In this document: one piece after another, positions 26,141 to 36,857 of the stretch | Layout: every line of letters begins with the position of its first letter | Position numbering within the stretch: position 1 is the stretch's first letter | DNA from: Arthrobacter zhaoxinii | GTDB lineage: Bacteria > Actinomycetota > Actinomycetes > Actinomycetales > Micrococcaceae | DNA length: 64,000 nucleotides | Assembly (NCBI RefSeq): GCF_024385505.1 | Contig: NZ_JANFLT010000006.1 | Span: forward strand, 434,001-498,000 | Direction of reading: 5' to 3' | The notes under the pieces: generated by a model | The model's input: only the letters and a program-made list of their open reading frames with translations | Told to the model about the DNA's origin: nothing | Database searches by the model: none | Program-made: the position numbers and the translations under genes

Positions 26141-27076
26141 ATGAGTAATCGAAGTGGATTTGTCCCGGGAAGCATACCGGCGGCCTACCTGCCGCCGGCC
26201 GAAGACGCCGGATCCGTCCGGCACAAGGGCAAAGGCTATCCGCCGGCGCCTGAGCCGCTGCCGGTGCCCGTCATGGATAACCATACGCATTTCGACTTCC
26301 CGGCCGACAACGGCGGAGGCGGTTTTACGGCCGCCCTTGCCGCTGCCCTGGATGCGGCAGAAGCCGCGGGCGTCTCCGGTGCCGTCCAGGTGGGAACCGA
26401 TCTCGAGTCCTCCCGCTTCACCGCTGCCGCCGTCGATTCCGATCCGCGCCTGCTCGGTGCAGTGGCCATCCATCCCAACGATGCCCCCGTGCTAGCCGGG
26501 GAGGGGACGCTGGAGCCGGCGCTCGCCGAGATCGAGGCGCTCGCCGCCCATCCGCGGATCCGCGCCATCGGGGAAACCGGGCTGGACTATTTCCGGACCG
26601 GGGAAGACGGCAGGGAACAGCAGCACTATTCCTTCCGCCGGCACATTGACATTGCCAAGCGCCTTGGACTTGCCCTGCAGATCCACGACCGCGACGCCCA
26701 CGACGACGTCGTCCGCCTGCTGAAGGAGGAGGGAGCCCCCGGCACGGTGGTCTTTCACTGCTTCTCCGGGGACACCGAGCTGGCACGTATCTGCAACGAC
26801 AACGGCTGGTACATGTCCTTTTCCGGAACGGTGACTTTCAAGAATTCGCACAATCTCCACGAGGCGCTCGCGGTTGCGGACCGGGAGCTGCTGCTGGTGG
26901 AAACGGACGCCCCGTTCCTCACACCCCATCCGCACCGCGGGCGTCCGAATGCGAGCTACATGGTGCCTTACACGGTGCGTTCCATGGCGGCCCGGCTGGG
27001 CGCGAACCTGTCGGAGCTGGGAGCGCAGCTTTCTGCAAACACGCTTCGGGCCTACGGATCCTGGGCCGAGGCATAG
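26141..27076 (+). CDS. tatD: TatD-family metal-dependent hydrolase
   Basis: Cytoplasmic TIM-barrel hydrolase; TatD proteins are 3'-5' DNases linked to DNA repair and quality control. 311 residues. Metal ligands appear in order: DNHTHFDFP, GETGLDYF, LQIHDRDAHD, VFHCFSGD and LVETDAPFLTPHP. The first 40 residues are a Pro-rich extension before the domain, common in actinobacterial members. ATG 26141 is fixed by a leaderless promoter. In this phylum tatD usually precedes rpfB and rsmA, as here. Confidence 0.92.
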   Translation: MSNRSGFVPGSIPAAYLPPAEDAGSVRHKGKGYPPAPEPLPVPVMDNHTHFDFPADNGGGGFTAALAAALDAAEAAGVSGAVQVGTDLESSRFTAAAVDSDPRLLGAVAIHPNDAPVLAGEGTLEPALAEIEALAAHPRIRAIGETGLDYFRTGEDGREQQHYSFRRHIDIAKRLGLALQIHDRDAHDDVVRLLKEEGAPGTVVFHCFSGDTELARICNDNGWYMSFSGTVTFKNSHNLHEALAVADRELLLVETDAPFLTPHPHRGRPNASYMVPYTVRSMAARLGANLSELGAQLSANTLRAYGSWAEA

Positions 27077-28587
<1,511 letters not shown>

Positions 28588-28593
28588 GCGGGC

Positions 28594-29820
28594 TCAGCCG
28601 GCAGCAATCCGGTGGGCCAGGGCAGCGGCGTGTGCTGCCCGGTCCCCGGCCCCGGCCGTGCGGAAGGACCGTTCGCTGTCCGCGAGATAGGCGGAACCGG
28701 CGTCGGCACGGCCGGTCCGCGCCAGGGCGAGGCCCAGATGGAGGGCCAGTTCGCCCGAGTCCTGGGGCGACAGTTCGTCCCGGTGGCTGTAGACGTCCGA
28801 GAGCATTCCGACCGCCCGGGAGTGCTCACCCAGCAGGTCCAGCAGGAGGCCCTGGCTGTGGGCCAGTTCCAGCTGCTCGGGACCGGAGAGCCCCACCACC
28901 GACATCGCCGCCTCGGCGTGCTCAATGCAGGCAAGTGTCTCGTCGTCGGAAATGCCCGCGGCGAGGCGCATTGCCGCCGTCGCGTTGTTGAACCGGGCCC
29001 ACAGTTCGACGTCGAACCCCGGCTGCAGCAGGTCCCCGGCAGTGCGGTGGTGCAGCAGCCCGGTGTGTATGTCACCGCGGCGGAACGCTACGGTGCCCAC
29101 CGCCCAGAGGGCCTTGCCCTTGGTCTGGCGGTCCACCCCCGTCTCCAGCAGCGGCAGGATCAGGGTGCGGCAGTAGCCCCAGGCCTCCTCGATCCAGTCG
29201 GCCTCGGCCAGGGCGGCAACCAGTGCCTCGCACGCTTCGAGGAAAGCCGCAGGTCCAACCCCTGAGCCCTGCACCTTCGCCACGGCCCTGCGGGCATGGG
29301 CAACTGCCGCCTCCAGTTCTCCGGCCCCCTGATGGGCGGCGGCGAGCAGGGTTTCGGCCTGCGCCGCCCGGGCAGAGTGCTCCAACGCCAGGGGATGACC
29401 GACCAGGCTGAACGCTTTTCCGATGCTCTTCCGATAGGCGTGGACGGTGCACAGGCAGCAGGCGGCCAGATAGGTCAGCTCCCACCACGCCGGCAGATCT
29501 CCCTCAGCCAGCGCAGCTTCCGCCCCTGCTCCCGCAAGGACACACGCCGTACCGTAGTCCCGCTCGTCCACCGCCTGACGGGCGGAGAGCTCAAGGAAAA
29601 GGACGGTCTCGTCCCCGGCGCGGCCCCCGCCCCGGCTGCCGGTACTGCCGGGGGCAAGCCGCTCGCACAGCATCCGGACCGCGCCCGGAACGGGTTCCCT
29701 GCGCCCGGTTTCCAGCAGGGAGATTTCCCGCGGCCGAAAAATCCCGTAGCCCAGCTGAGTCTGTGTCAGGCCACGCTGCTGCCGCTCCGACCGCAGCTTG
29801 TCACCGAATGATTTACCCAT
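28594..29820 (-). CDS. XRE-family HTH regulator with TPR-like C-terminal domain
   Basis: 408 residues. Residues about 5-60 form an XRE helix-turn-helix (KLRSERQQRGLTQTQLG, then ISLLETGRREPVP). The rest is an all-helical repeat region, Ala/Leu-rich, of the TPR kind (e.g. QAETLLAAAHQGAGELEAAV and LGLALARTGRADAGSAYL), as in peptide- or partner-sensing regulators. It is single-gene, convergent with rpfB and divergent from rsmA. The target is unknown; regulation of rpfB or rsmA is only a neighbourhood guess. Confidence 0.82.
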   Translation of the reverse strand: MGKSFGDKLRSERQQRGLTQTQLGYGIFRPREISLLETGRREPVPGAVRMLCERLAPGSTGSRGGGRAGDETVLFLELSARQAVDERDYGTACVLAGAGAEAALAEGDLPAWWELTYLAACCLCTVHAYRKSIGKAFSLVGHPLALEHSARAAQAETLLAAAHQGAGELEAAVAHARRAVAKVQGSGVGPAAFLEACEALVAALAEADWIEEAWGYCRTLILPLLETGVDRQTKGKALWAVGTVAFRRGDIHTGLLHHRTAGDLLQPGFDVELWARFNNATAAMRLAAGISDDETLACIEHAEAAMSVVGLSGPEQLELAHSQGLLLDLLGEHSRAVGMLSDVYSHRDELSPQDSGELALHLGLALARTGRADAGSAYLADSERSFRTAGAGDRAAHAAALAHRIAAG

Positions 29821-30057
29821 CGTCGATACCGCCGATCCCAGGGGTGCGGCACACTGTCGCCGGTGCCGGCAATGCGCTCGATGCTACCGGCGGGAGTCCG
29901 CCGTCGGCAGAGCAGGCCGCTGTTCCGGACGGCAAAACAGCGAAGTCCCCGGCATCCACCGTAACGACCGGTCCGTGCGCCGGGAACCGGGTCCGGGGGA
30001 CTGTCCCGAAACGACCCGCAGCCGGATGCCCGCACCCGGCTGCTGCGCCCGCTCGGC

Positions 30058-30063
30058 TAGTAT
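30058..30063 (+). promoter_or_regulatory. -10 element of leaderless rsmA
   Basis: TAGTAT, six bases (TACTGG), then GTG 30070. Confidence 0.6.
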
Positions 30064-30069
30064 TACTGG

Positions 30070-30954
30070 GTGAGAGAATCCGAACCCGCCCCCCGAACAC
30101 CCGTCCCCGCGCTCCTTGGCGCCTCGGATATCCGGGCGCTGGCGGAGGAACTCGGAGTCCGACCCACCAAGACGCTGGGCCAGAACTTCGTCATTGACGG
30201 AAACACCATCCGCCGGATTGTGGCTGCAGCCGATATTGCACCCGGTGAAACGGTGCTGGAAGTAGGCCCGGGACTGGGATCGCTCACCCTGGGCCTCCTC
30301 GACGCAGCCGAATCAGTGGTGGCTGTGGAGATTGATCCAGTCCTTGCCGGCAAGCTGCCCTCCACCGTGGCTGAACGGCGTCCGGAAGCGGCGGACCGCC
30401 TGCACGTTGTCCTCGGCGACGGCATGCGGATCAAGGAACTGCCCAGAGAACCCACCGCGCTGGTGGCGAACCTGCCCTATAACGTTGCGGTGCCCGTGGT
30501 GCTGCACCTGCTGGAGCACTTCCCGTCCCTGCAGCACGGCCTGGTCATGGTGCAGGACGAAGTCGCTGACCGGATGGCCGCCAAACCCGGCTCCAAGACG
30601 TACGGTGTGCCCTCCGTGAAGGCGGCCTGGTATGCACAGATGCGCAAGGCCGGCGTGATCGGAATGAACGTGTTCTGGCCCGCGCCGAAGATCGCTTCCG
30701 GGCTGGTGGGATTTGTCCGGCATGAACCGCCGCAGACCCGCGCCACCCGCGAAGAGGTGTTTGCCGTCATCGACGCCGCTTTTGCCCAGCGCCGCAAGAC
30801 GCTGCGCGCCGCCCTGGCCGGCTGGGCGGGCAGCCCCGCGGAAGCGGAGAAGGCGCTGCGTGCAGCGGGTGTGGACCCCAGCGCTCGCGGCGAGGTCCTG
30901 GACATTGCCGCTTTCGCCCGCATTGCCGAGGCACGGAAGCCGCTCATTGCCTGA
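30070..30954 (+). CDS. rsmA: 16S rRNA (adenine(1518)-N6/adenine(1519)-N6)-dimethyltransferase
   Basis: KsgA-type dimethylation of two adjacent adenines in 16S rRNA, late in small-subunit assembly. 294 residues with [13 protein letters not shown] motif [13 protein letters not shown], catalytic [10 protein letters not shown] and the C-terminal [15 protein letters not shown]. The start GTG 30070 is set by the leaderless promoter. ispE follows 19 bases later, a common actinobacterial pairing. Confidence 0.96.
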   Translation: MRESEPAPRTPVPALLGASDIRALAEELGVRPTKTLGQNFVIDGNTIRRIVAAADIAPGETVLEVGPGLGSLTLGLLDAAESVVAVEIDPVLAGKLPSTVAERRPEAADRLHVVLGDGMRIKELPREPTALVANLPYNVAVPVVLHLLEHFPSLQHGLVMVQDEVADRMAAKPGSKTYGVPSVKAAWYAQMRKAGVIGMNVFWPAPKIASGLVGFVRHEPPQTRATREEVFAVIDAAFAQRRKTLRAALAGWAGSPAEAEKALRAAGVDPSARGEVLDIAAFARIAEARKPLIA

Positions 30955-30973
30955 GGAAAAGGAACCTGTTGAG

Positions 30974-31936
30974 ATGTCCGGCCCGCGTTCCGTCCGCGTC
31001 CGGACCCCCGGGAAGATCAACGTCTCCCTGAAAGTGGGTCCGCTGCGCCCGGACGGCTATCACAGCGTGGCCAGCGTCTACCTGGCCGTGTCCCTTTTCG
31101 AGGAAGTAACGGCCACGGAGCTGGCAGCGGATGAGATCCGGCTGACGCTCAGCGATCCGGAGGGCCGCCTCCCGGAGGCCGGGATTCCGCTGGACGGGGA
31201 CAACCTTGCCGCCCGTGCCGCCCGGGCGGTTGCGTCCCGGGCCGGCAGGGACCGCGCGGGTGTGCACCTGCACATCACCAAGCGCGTACCGGTGGCCGGC
31301 GGGATGGGCGGCGGCTCGGCGGACGCCGCGGCTGCCCTGGTCGCCTGCAACGAACTCTGGAACGCAGGCCTGGGGCCGGCGGATCTGGCGGATCTGGCTG
31401 CAGGCCTCGGAGCCGATGTGCCGTTCGCCCTGCTGGGCGGCGCTGCCGCCGGGCTGGGGGTGGGGGACCGCCTCACCCCGGTCCCGGCCCCGCAGCAGCT
31501 GCACTGGGTCCTGGTACCGGCTGCCTACGGACTCTCCACTCCGCAGGTCTACGCCGCCGTCGACCGGCTCCGCGACGGGGCCGACGTCGCCGAACCCACG
31601 GAAGCGGACCCGGCAGTTCTCGCCGCCCTGGCAGACGGGAACACCGCCGCGCTGGCAGGCGTTCTAGCAAATGACCTGCAGGCGGCCGCGCTGGAGCTTG
31701 CCCCCGGACTCCGGTCTGTGCTGGAGGCAGGGATCGGGCTCGGTGCCCTCGCCGGCATGGTCTCCGGCTCCGGACCTACCCTGGCCTTCCTGACAGCGGG
31801 CGAAGCCGCCGCGTCCGCCCTGGCCGCCGCCCTGCGCGCCGAAGGGTATGACGCCCTGGCCGCCTACGGGCCGGCCGAGGGCGCCGTCGTGCTTCCGGCC
31901 GCCGAAACCACCGCACCTCAGACGTACAGAAAGTAG
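30974..31936 (+). CDS. ispE: 4-diphosphocytidyl-2-C-methyl-D-erythritol kinase
   Basis: GHMP kinase phosphorylating CDP-methylerythritol in the MEP isoprenoid pathway, which supplies the polyprenyl carriers used by the envelope genes in this window. 320 residues: PGKINVSLKVGPLRPDGYH, the ATP-binding PVAGGMGGGSADAAAAL and GMVSGSGPTLAFL. ATG 30974 has AAGGAA nine bases upstream; the frame continues further upstream without a plausible N-terminus. Confidence 0.95.
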   Translation: MSGPRSVRVRTPGKINVSLKVGPLRPDGYHSVASVYLAVSLFEEVTATELAADEIRLTLSDPEGRLPEAGIPLDGDNLAARAARAVASRAGRDRAGVHLHITKRVPVAGGMGGGSADAAAALVACNELWNAGLGPADLADLAAGLGADVPFALLGGAAAGLGVGDRLTPVPAPQQLHWVLVPAAYGLSTPQVYAAVDRLRDGADVAEPTEADPAVLAALADGNTAALAGVLANDLQAAALELAPGLRSVLEAGIGLGALAGMVSGSGPTLAFLTAGEAAASALAAALRAEGYDALAAYGPAEGAVVLPAAETTAPQTYRK

Positions 31937-31942
31937 TACCGA

Positions 31943-33835
31943 TTGGCACACCTGCTTGGTGCTGAGAACCTCAGCATTTCCTTTGGCACGCGCACCATCC
32001 TCGACGGTGTCTCCCTCGGCCTCGAGGAAGGCGACCGGATCGGCATGGTCGGCCGCAACGGCGACGGCAAGTCCACCTTGATGAGCCTGCTCGCTGAACG
32101 GCAGAGGCCCGACGACGGCCGGGTCACCCGCCGCCGCGACGTCACCGTGGGGTACCTGGACCAGACGGACGTGCTGGACGGGGACCTGACCGTCGGCCAG
32201 GCCATCGTGGGCGACGCCGCGGACTACGAATGGGCGTCCAACGCACGGATCCGCGACGTGATGAGCGGCCTGGTGCAGGAAGTCGACTGGAACGCCTCCG
32301 TCTCCTCGCTCTCGGGCGGGCAGAAACGCCGGGTGGCGCTGGCCAAGCTGCTCACCGGCGACGACGACGTCATCATGCTGGACGAGCCCACCAACCACCT
32401 CGACGTTGAGGGCGTGGCCTGGCTGGCCCGGCACCTGAAGCAGCGCTGGCGCCCCTCCGACGGCGGCCTGTTGGTAGTCACCCACGACCGCTGGTTCCTG
32501 GACGAAATCTGCACCCGGACCTGGGAGGTCCACGACGCCGTGGTCGACCCGTTCGACGGCGGGTATGCCGCCTACGTGCTGGCCCGCGCAGAGCGTGACC
32601 GGATGGCGTCCGTGGTGGAAGGCAAGCGCCAGCAGCTGGTCAAGAAGGAACTGGCCTGGCTGCGCCGCGGCGCCCCGGCCCGCACCGCCAAGCCCAAGTT
32701 CCGCATCGAAGCCGCCAACAACCTGATCGCGGACGTTCCCGAACCCCGCGACACGCTGTCCCTGAACAAGATGGCCACCGCGCGCCTGGGCAAGGACGTC
32801 CTGGATCTGGAGAACGTCTCCCTGACACTCGGGGACACCGACCTGTTCCGGAACATCACCCTGCGCCTGGCGCCGGGGGAGCGGCTGGGCCTGGTGGGTG
32901 TCAACGGCGCCGGCAAGACCACACTGCTGCGCCTGCTCAACGGCGACATCGAGCCCACCTCAGGCAAGCTTAAGCGCGGCAAGACCGTGCAGACCGCCGT
33001 GCTGTCGCAGGAGGTGAAGGAACTCGACGAGGTTGCCGACCAGCGCGTCATCGAGGTCATCGAAAACGAGAAGCGGGTCTTCAACGTCGGCGGCCGCGAG
33101 GTCTCCGCCGGCCAGCTCGTGGAGCAGCTCGGCTTCAGCGCCCAGCGGCAGTGGACCCCGGTCCGTGAGCTTTCCGGCGGTGAACGGCGCCGGCTGCAGC
33201 TGCTGCGCCTGCTGGTGGGGGAGCCGAATGTCCTGATGCTGGATGAGCCCACCAACGACCTGGACACCGACACCCTGGCAGCCGTCGAGGACGTGCTGGA
33301 CGGCTGGCCCGGTACGCTCGTGGTGGTCTCCCACGACCGGTACCTGCTGGAACGGGTCACCGACCACCAGATGGCGCTGCTCGGCGACGGAAAGCTGCGC
33401 GGCCTGCCCAACGGCGTGGACCAGTACCTGGAACTGCGCGGCGCCGCGCTGGCCGCCAACTCGTCTGCGTCCACCGCGGCCCGGGGATCATCCCAGGCTG
33501 CACGTGCCGCTGCGGCCGGTGCCTCCCGTCCCGGCGGTTCCTCGGCGTCCTCCGCGCCCTCCAACGGCGGGACGACGACGGCGCTGGCGGGCTCCGGTGC
33601 GTCCGAGGCCGAAAAGCGGGCGGCCAAGAAGGACCTGACCCGGATTGAACGGCAGCTGAGCAAGCTGACGGCGCAGGCGGAGAAGATCAACGCCCAGATG
33701 AACGACGCCACCCAGAAAGCGGGCGGCGCGGACTTTGAACTGATCGGCGAGCTCAACGCCAAGCTGCAGGCCGTGGCAGCCGAGCAGGAGGAACTGGAAA
33801 TGCAGTGGCTGGAGGCCTCGGAGCTGCTGGAATAG
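31943..33835 (+). CDS. ABC-F family ATPase (Uup-like)
   Basis: Soluble tandem ATP-binding protein with no membrane domain, of the ABC-F group that acts on ribosomes. 630 residues. Domain 1: GRNGDGKST, LSGGQKRR, IMLDEPTNHLD. Linker near 225-290. Domain 2: GVNGAGKTT, LSGGERRR, LMLDEPTNDLD. A Ser/Ala/Gly-rich stretch (about 505-555) leads to a C-terminal coiled coil (LTRIERQLSKLTAQAEKI), as in Uup. TTG 31943 lies 7 bases after the ispE stop, so it is the third gene of rsmA-ispE-abcF. Known antibiotic-resistance ABC-Fs cannot be excluded, but housekeeping linkage favours Uup type. Confidence 0.9.
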   Translation: MAHLLGAENLSISFGTRTILDGVSLGLEEGDRIGMVGRNGDGKSTLMSLLAERQRPDDGRVTRRRDVTVGYLDQTDVLDGDLTVGQAIVGDAADYEWASNARIRDVMSGLVQEVDWNASVSSLSGGQKRRVALAKLLTGDDDVIMLDEPTNHLDVEGVAWLARHLKQRWRPSDGGLLVVTHDRWFLDEICTRTWEVHDAVVDPFDGGYAAYVLARAERDRMASVVEGKRQQLVKKELAWLRRGAPARTAKPKFRIEAANNLIADVPEPRDTLSLNKMATARLGKDVLDLENVSLTLGDTDLFRNITLRLAPGERLGLVGVNGAGKTTLLRLLNGDIEPTSGKLKRGKTVQTAVLSQEVKELDEVADQRVIEVIENEKRVFNVGGREVSAGQLVEQLGFSAQRQWTPVRELSGGERRRLQLLRLLVGEPNVLMLDEPTNDLDTDTLAAVEDVLDGWPGTLVVVSHDRYLLERVTDHQMALLGDGKLRGLPNGVDQYLELRGAALAANSSASTAARGSSQAARAAAAGASRPGGSSASSAPSNGGTTTALAGSGASEAEKRAAKKDLTRIERQLSKLTAQAEKINAQMNDATQKAGGADFELIGELNAKLQAVAAEQEELEMQWLEASELLE

Positions 33836-33840
33836 GGCGG

Positions 33841-36657
33841 TCAGAACCTCCCGGAGCCGGCGAGGAACGAACCGCGCAGATCCATGGGATAGGTAATTAC
33901 GCCGGCAAAGCGGGTCCCGCTGGCACTTACGTACTGTAACCAGCCGCTCCGCTTCACCGAAAGGACCCCACTGTTGTCCCGGTAATGCCCCCGCACGGCG
34001 GCTAGCGCCGTCGTATCACTCCATCCCGCGGAAGCGGCAAGGACCGCCGCTCCGTCGAAGCTGCCCTTGCCGTTGGAGGGCTGGAAGTAGAGCTTGGCTC
34101 CGGACCGTCCCAGCAGCCCCGCCCGGCCGGACCCCGACATGTCGATCATCGTGATATTGCGGCCCTTCCATCCGGTCCCGATCGCGTAGCCGGCGCCGAT
34201 TGTCCCGCCGGCGCCCACCGGGTGCCGGCGCACTTCCCCTGCGGCGTCCAAGCCAATGACCGTGGGGTAAATGCCGCTCACCCACGGTCCTACTGTCATG
34301 GTTTTCATAGCCCATCCGTAAGCTACGACGGCCGGGGCCTCGAACCCGCCGTTCACCTTGCCCCGGTGCCACTCCAGATTTCCGTTGGTCCGCTGGACCA
34401 GGATGTCGGGGATACCGTCTCCGTTCCAGTCCGTGACGTGGAAGCTCCGGATGGTGCCCGCCTGCCAGCCGGTACCGTGTCGGACAAGAGGTGAGTATTT
34501 GCCGCCGCCATTGGACGCGGCGATCAGCAGTTCCCCGGCTGCGTTGATGATGACCAGGTCGGAGCCCGAGGAAATTGTCGGATTCGGGTCCACATGTACC
34601 TCGGCGATGTGGTTGTTCTGATAGGCGACGAATACCCGGCCGTCGGGCATTACCGCCAGCGGGGTACCGGCTCCGGTTTGGACCAGGACGGACTGGGTGC
34701 GTTCTTTTACATCGATTAGCATGACCGTGCTGCCGGAACTGTGAACAATCTTGCTGGTGCCGGGGACCGGATGGGCGCGGGCGGTTTGGTAGCCGGGTCG
34801 AGCTGTCCGGTTCCGGACCGCCAGCGTCTGCTGGAGGGTTCCGTTGGCGGGGTCGAGGCCCAAGAGCCCGTTGATGGTGGCCACATAGAGAGCGCCGTCG
34901 ACAATCATCGGCGAATACAGATCCCGGTGGCCCTTGAGATATGAGACCCATAGTGTCTGGTCCGTGCGGGCGTTATAGGCGAAGACACAGGCATCGCCTG
35001 TGTAATCGGCAATACCGTAGCCTCCTCGGCCCGAGGTCGTCCCGTAGGCGATGTCCCCGTGCCCGGAGAGCCCGACGATTGACTGCTCGGGGATGAACTT
35101 ATTCAGGACCTTCTGAAGACGGTTGGTCACCGGATCTATAACAGCGAGGGCGCCGCCGCGCAGACCGTATTCCGGTACGGTGCCCGCAAGTACTTTGCCG
35201 CCGGCAGCCGTCCAAGCGAACGGTCGGGACTGCATGTAGGTTGTTCGCAGATTAGCGACAAGCGTGAAGGCGGCGTCGCCCTCTGCTATCCGGCGGCGGT
35301 CGAAGGCGTACAGTTTCGCCGAACCATACGAGCCGATGTACAGACGGTTCTCGTCGTACTGCATCAGGTGTTCGATCTGCGCGATGCCTACCGTGTTGCT
35401 CGAACGCCAGCGTGCATCCGTGACGGGGTCAAGGGAAGCGATCCCGTCTCCTTGATAGCCGCCCAGATACAGCAGGCCGTGATCCGAACTGATGAGTGAC
35501 TGCACCTGAAGGGAACCTGCCAGCAGATCGGGGCGAATACGCCGGACCTCCGCCTTTGTCCTGAGTGAGTACTCAGCGACGACGGGCTCGCCGGAATGGC
35601 TACCTGCGACCAGGACCCTGTCGCCTGAAACGTAAATCGAGCGTGCGAGGGGTATACCCGTGGGGCACACAGCGGTCTCGGTCATCAAACCTGTGTCGGT
35701 CTGGAGCAGCAATGACCCAGCTGCACGCCAGGTGATATTTCCCTGGGCGGCGGAGAAGGGGCTGGAAAGTGGATTCAAATTATCGGCATTTATCCACGCG
35801 GCTTTCAGCAGATCGTAGACGTAGCGGCGCGTGGCATTAGTATTGTCCTCGGCAAAAACGATCAATTTGTCTCCGCATGCAACGATCTTGTGAACGAAGC
35901 CGACAGCGGCGGCATTCGGAATTTTGAGGACAGTCCGCCGGGTCGGGTCGTTCACAGGGAATGACACAATGTGGGGATTCTGGGACCCTGTTCCGACAAA
36001 GACCGTTTCCTTCCAGACGGCGAGAGCCTTCACATAGTCGGTCAGCTCGTCTAGTGGTGGGTAGGAGGTAAATTTCCGGTTCTTAGGATCGTAGCGCCAG
36101 ACAATTCCGCTCGGATAGGAACCACCCCAGAGCCCTCCGGCAGAGTCAAGGACAAGAGCGTACGTTCCGGACGCACCGGGAGTACTCACACCGAGCGACA
36201 CCAGTTTCCTGGTGGCAAAGGACCAGGACAAAATGGTGCCTTCGCTGGCTGCATATACGGTTCCTGTAGCGGGATCCCAGGCGAGGGTGGCAGCCAGCTT
36301 GTGTCCCTCCGGAGTGGTTTCAGCGTGCTCCCGTCGTCCCGTTGCTGCGTCGCAGACTTGGAACTGGTTGGTGCTTCCGGAGGTGGCGGTGACTAGCTTA
36401 GGTATCCCGGCGGTATCGGTGATCACCAGCATGTCGAGGAACGTCAAGGACGGGAAAGCATCCTTGTAGATCCTTTTGATTCCCGCTCCCGAGGCGACCC
36501 GGCGTAGCTCCGACGTGCCGGTGCCGAGAGCCGCAGGAGCGGACGGAGACCATGCCGTGGCGGAGGGGACAACCGGCGGACCCGCCGCCGTGAGGAAGCC
36601 GGTGGCGGCCGCCAGCGAAAGTACCGAGCGGCGGGACATGGGGGCAGGATTGGTCAT
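33841..36657 (-). CDS. Tat-exported beta-propeller/FG-GAP repeat protein
   Basis: 938 residues from ATG 36657, which has GGAAGGA five bases upstream. The N-terminus MTNPAPMSRRSVLSLAAATG is a twin-arginine signal (SRRSVLSL, then a weakly hydrophobic Ala-rich stretch). Residues about 60-690 read as beta-propeller repeats of the PQQ/WD kind, with recurring blade ends such as GTVYAASEGTILSW and DGALYVATINGLLGLDP. The last 220 residues contain FG-GAP/VCBS-like repeats, including a calcium-loop DWNGDGIPDILVQ near residue 740. Export folded, then a surface or binding role, is inferred. Base composition is visibly less GC-rich than its neighbours, especially 35.6-36.5 kb, suggesting acquisition. It abuts the ABC-F gene convergently. 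Confidence 0.8.
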   Translation of the reverse strand: MTNPAPMSRRSVLSLAAATGFLTAAGPPVVPSATAWSPSAPAALGTGTSELRRVASGAGIKRIYKDAFPSLTFLDMLVITDTAGIPKLVTATSGSTNQFQVCDAATGRREHAETTPEGHKLAATLAWDPATGTVYAASEGTILSWSFATRKLVSLGVSTPGASGTYALVLDSAGGLWGGSYPSGIVWRYDPKNRKFTSYPPLDELTDYVKALAVWKETVFVGTGSQNPHIVSFPVNDPTRRTVLKIPNAAAVGFVHKIVACGDKLIVFAEDNTNATRRYVYDLLKAAWINADNLNPLSSPFSAAQGNITWRAAGSLLLQTDTGLMTETAVCPTGIPLARSIYVSGDRVLVAGSHSGEPVVAEYSLRTKAEVRRIRPDLLAGSLQVQSLISSDHGLLYLGGYQGDGIASLDPVTDARWRSSNTVGIAQIEHLMQYDENRLYIGSYGSAKLYAFDRRRIAEGDAAFTLVANLRTTYMQSRPFAWTAAGGKVLAGTVPEYGLRGGALAVIDPVTNRLQKVLNKFIPEQSIVGLSGHGDIAYGTTSGRGGYGIADYTGDACVFAYNARTDQTLWVSYLKGHRDLYSPMIVDGALYVATINGLLGLDPANGTLQQTLAVRNRTARPGYQTARAHPVPGTSKIVHSSGSTVMLIDVKERTQSVLVQTGAGTPLAVMPDGRVFVAYQNNHIAEVHVDPNPTISSGSDLVIINAAGELLIAASNGGGKYSPLVRHGTGWQAGTIRSFHVTDWNGDGIPDILVQRTNGNLEWHRGKVNGGFEAPAVVAYGWAMKTMTVGPWVSGIYPTVIGLDAAGEVRRHPVGAGGTIGAGYAIGTGWKGRNITMIDMSGSGRAGLLGRSGAKLYFQPSNGKGSFDGAAVLAASAGWSDTTALAAVRGHYRDNSGVLSVKRSGWLQYVSASGTRFAGVITYPMDLRGSFLAGSGRF

Positions 36658-36740
36658 CTTGGTCCTTCCGGACGCGCGTCTGCAATCGGCAGGCCTCCGG
36701 GACAGGAGCAGGTCTAGCACACGGGGTCAAGTTGGAGAAC

Positions 36741-36777
36741 AGCAAAGACCCCAACCTGCATGGTCGGGGTCTTTGCT
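36741..36777 (-). terminator. Terminator downstream of the tetR-nudix gene
   Basis: Perfect 12-bp stem AGCAAAGACCCC (36741-36752) with 36766-36777, loop 13 bases, about 80 bases after the stop at 36858 and before the next minus-strand gene. Confidence 0.75.
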
Positions 36778-36857
36778 GCGGTCCGCAATGGCGGCTCTAG
36801 TCTTCTTCTCTTGTGTTTCTGCTGACGGAAAGGGAAAGTTCCGGATCCCTGAACCGC

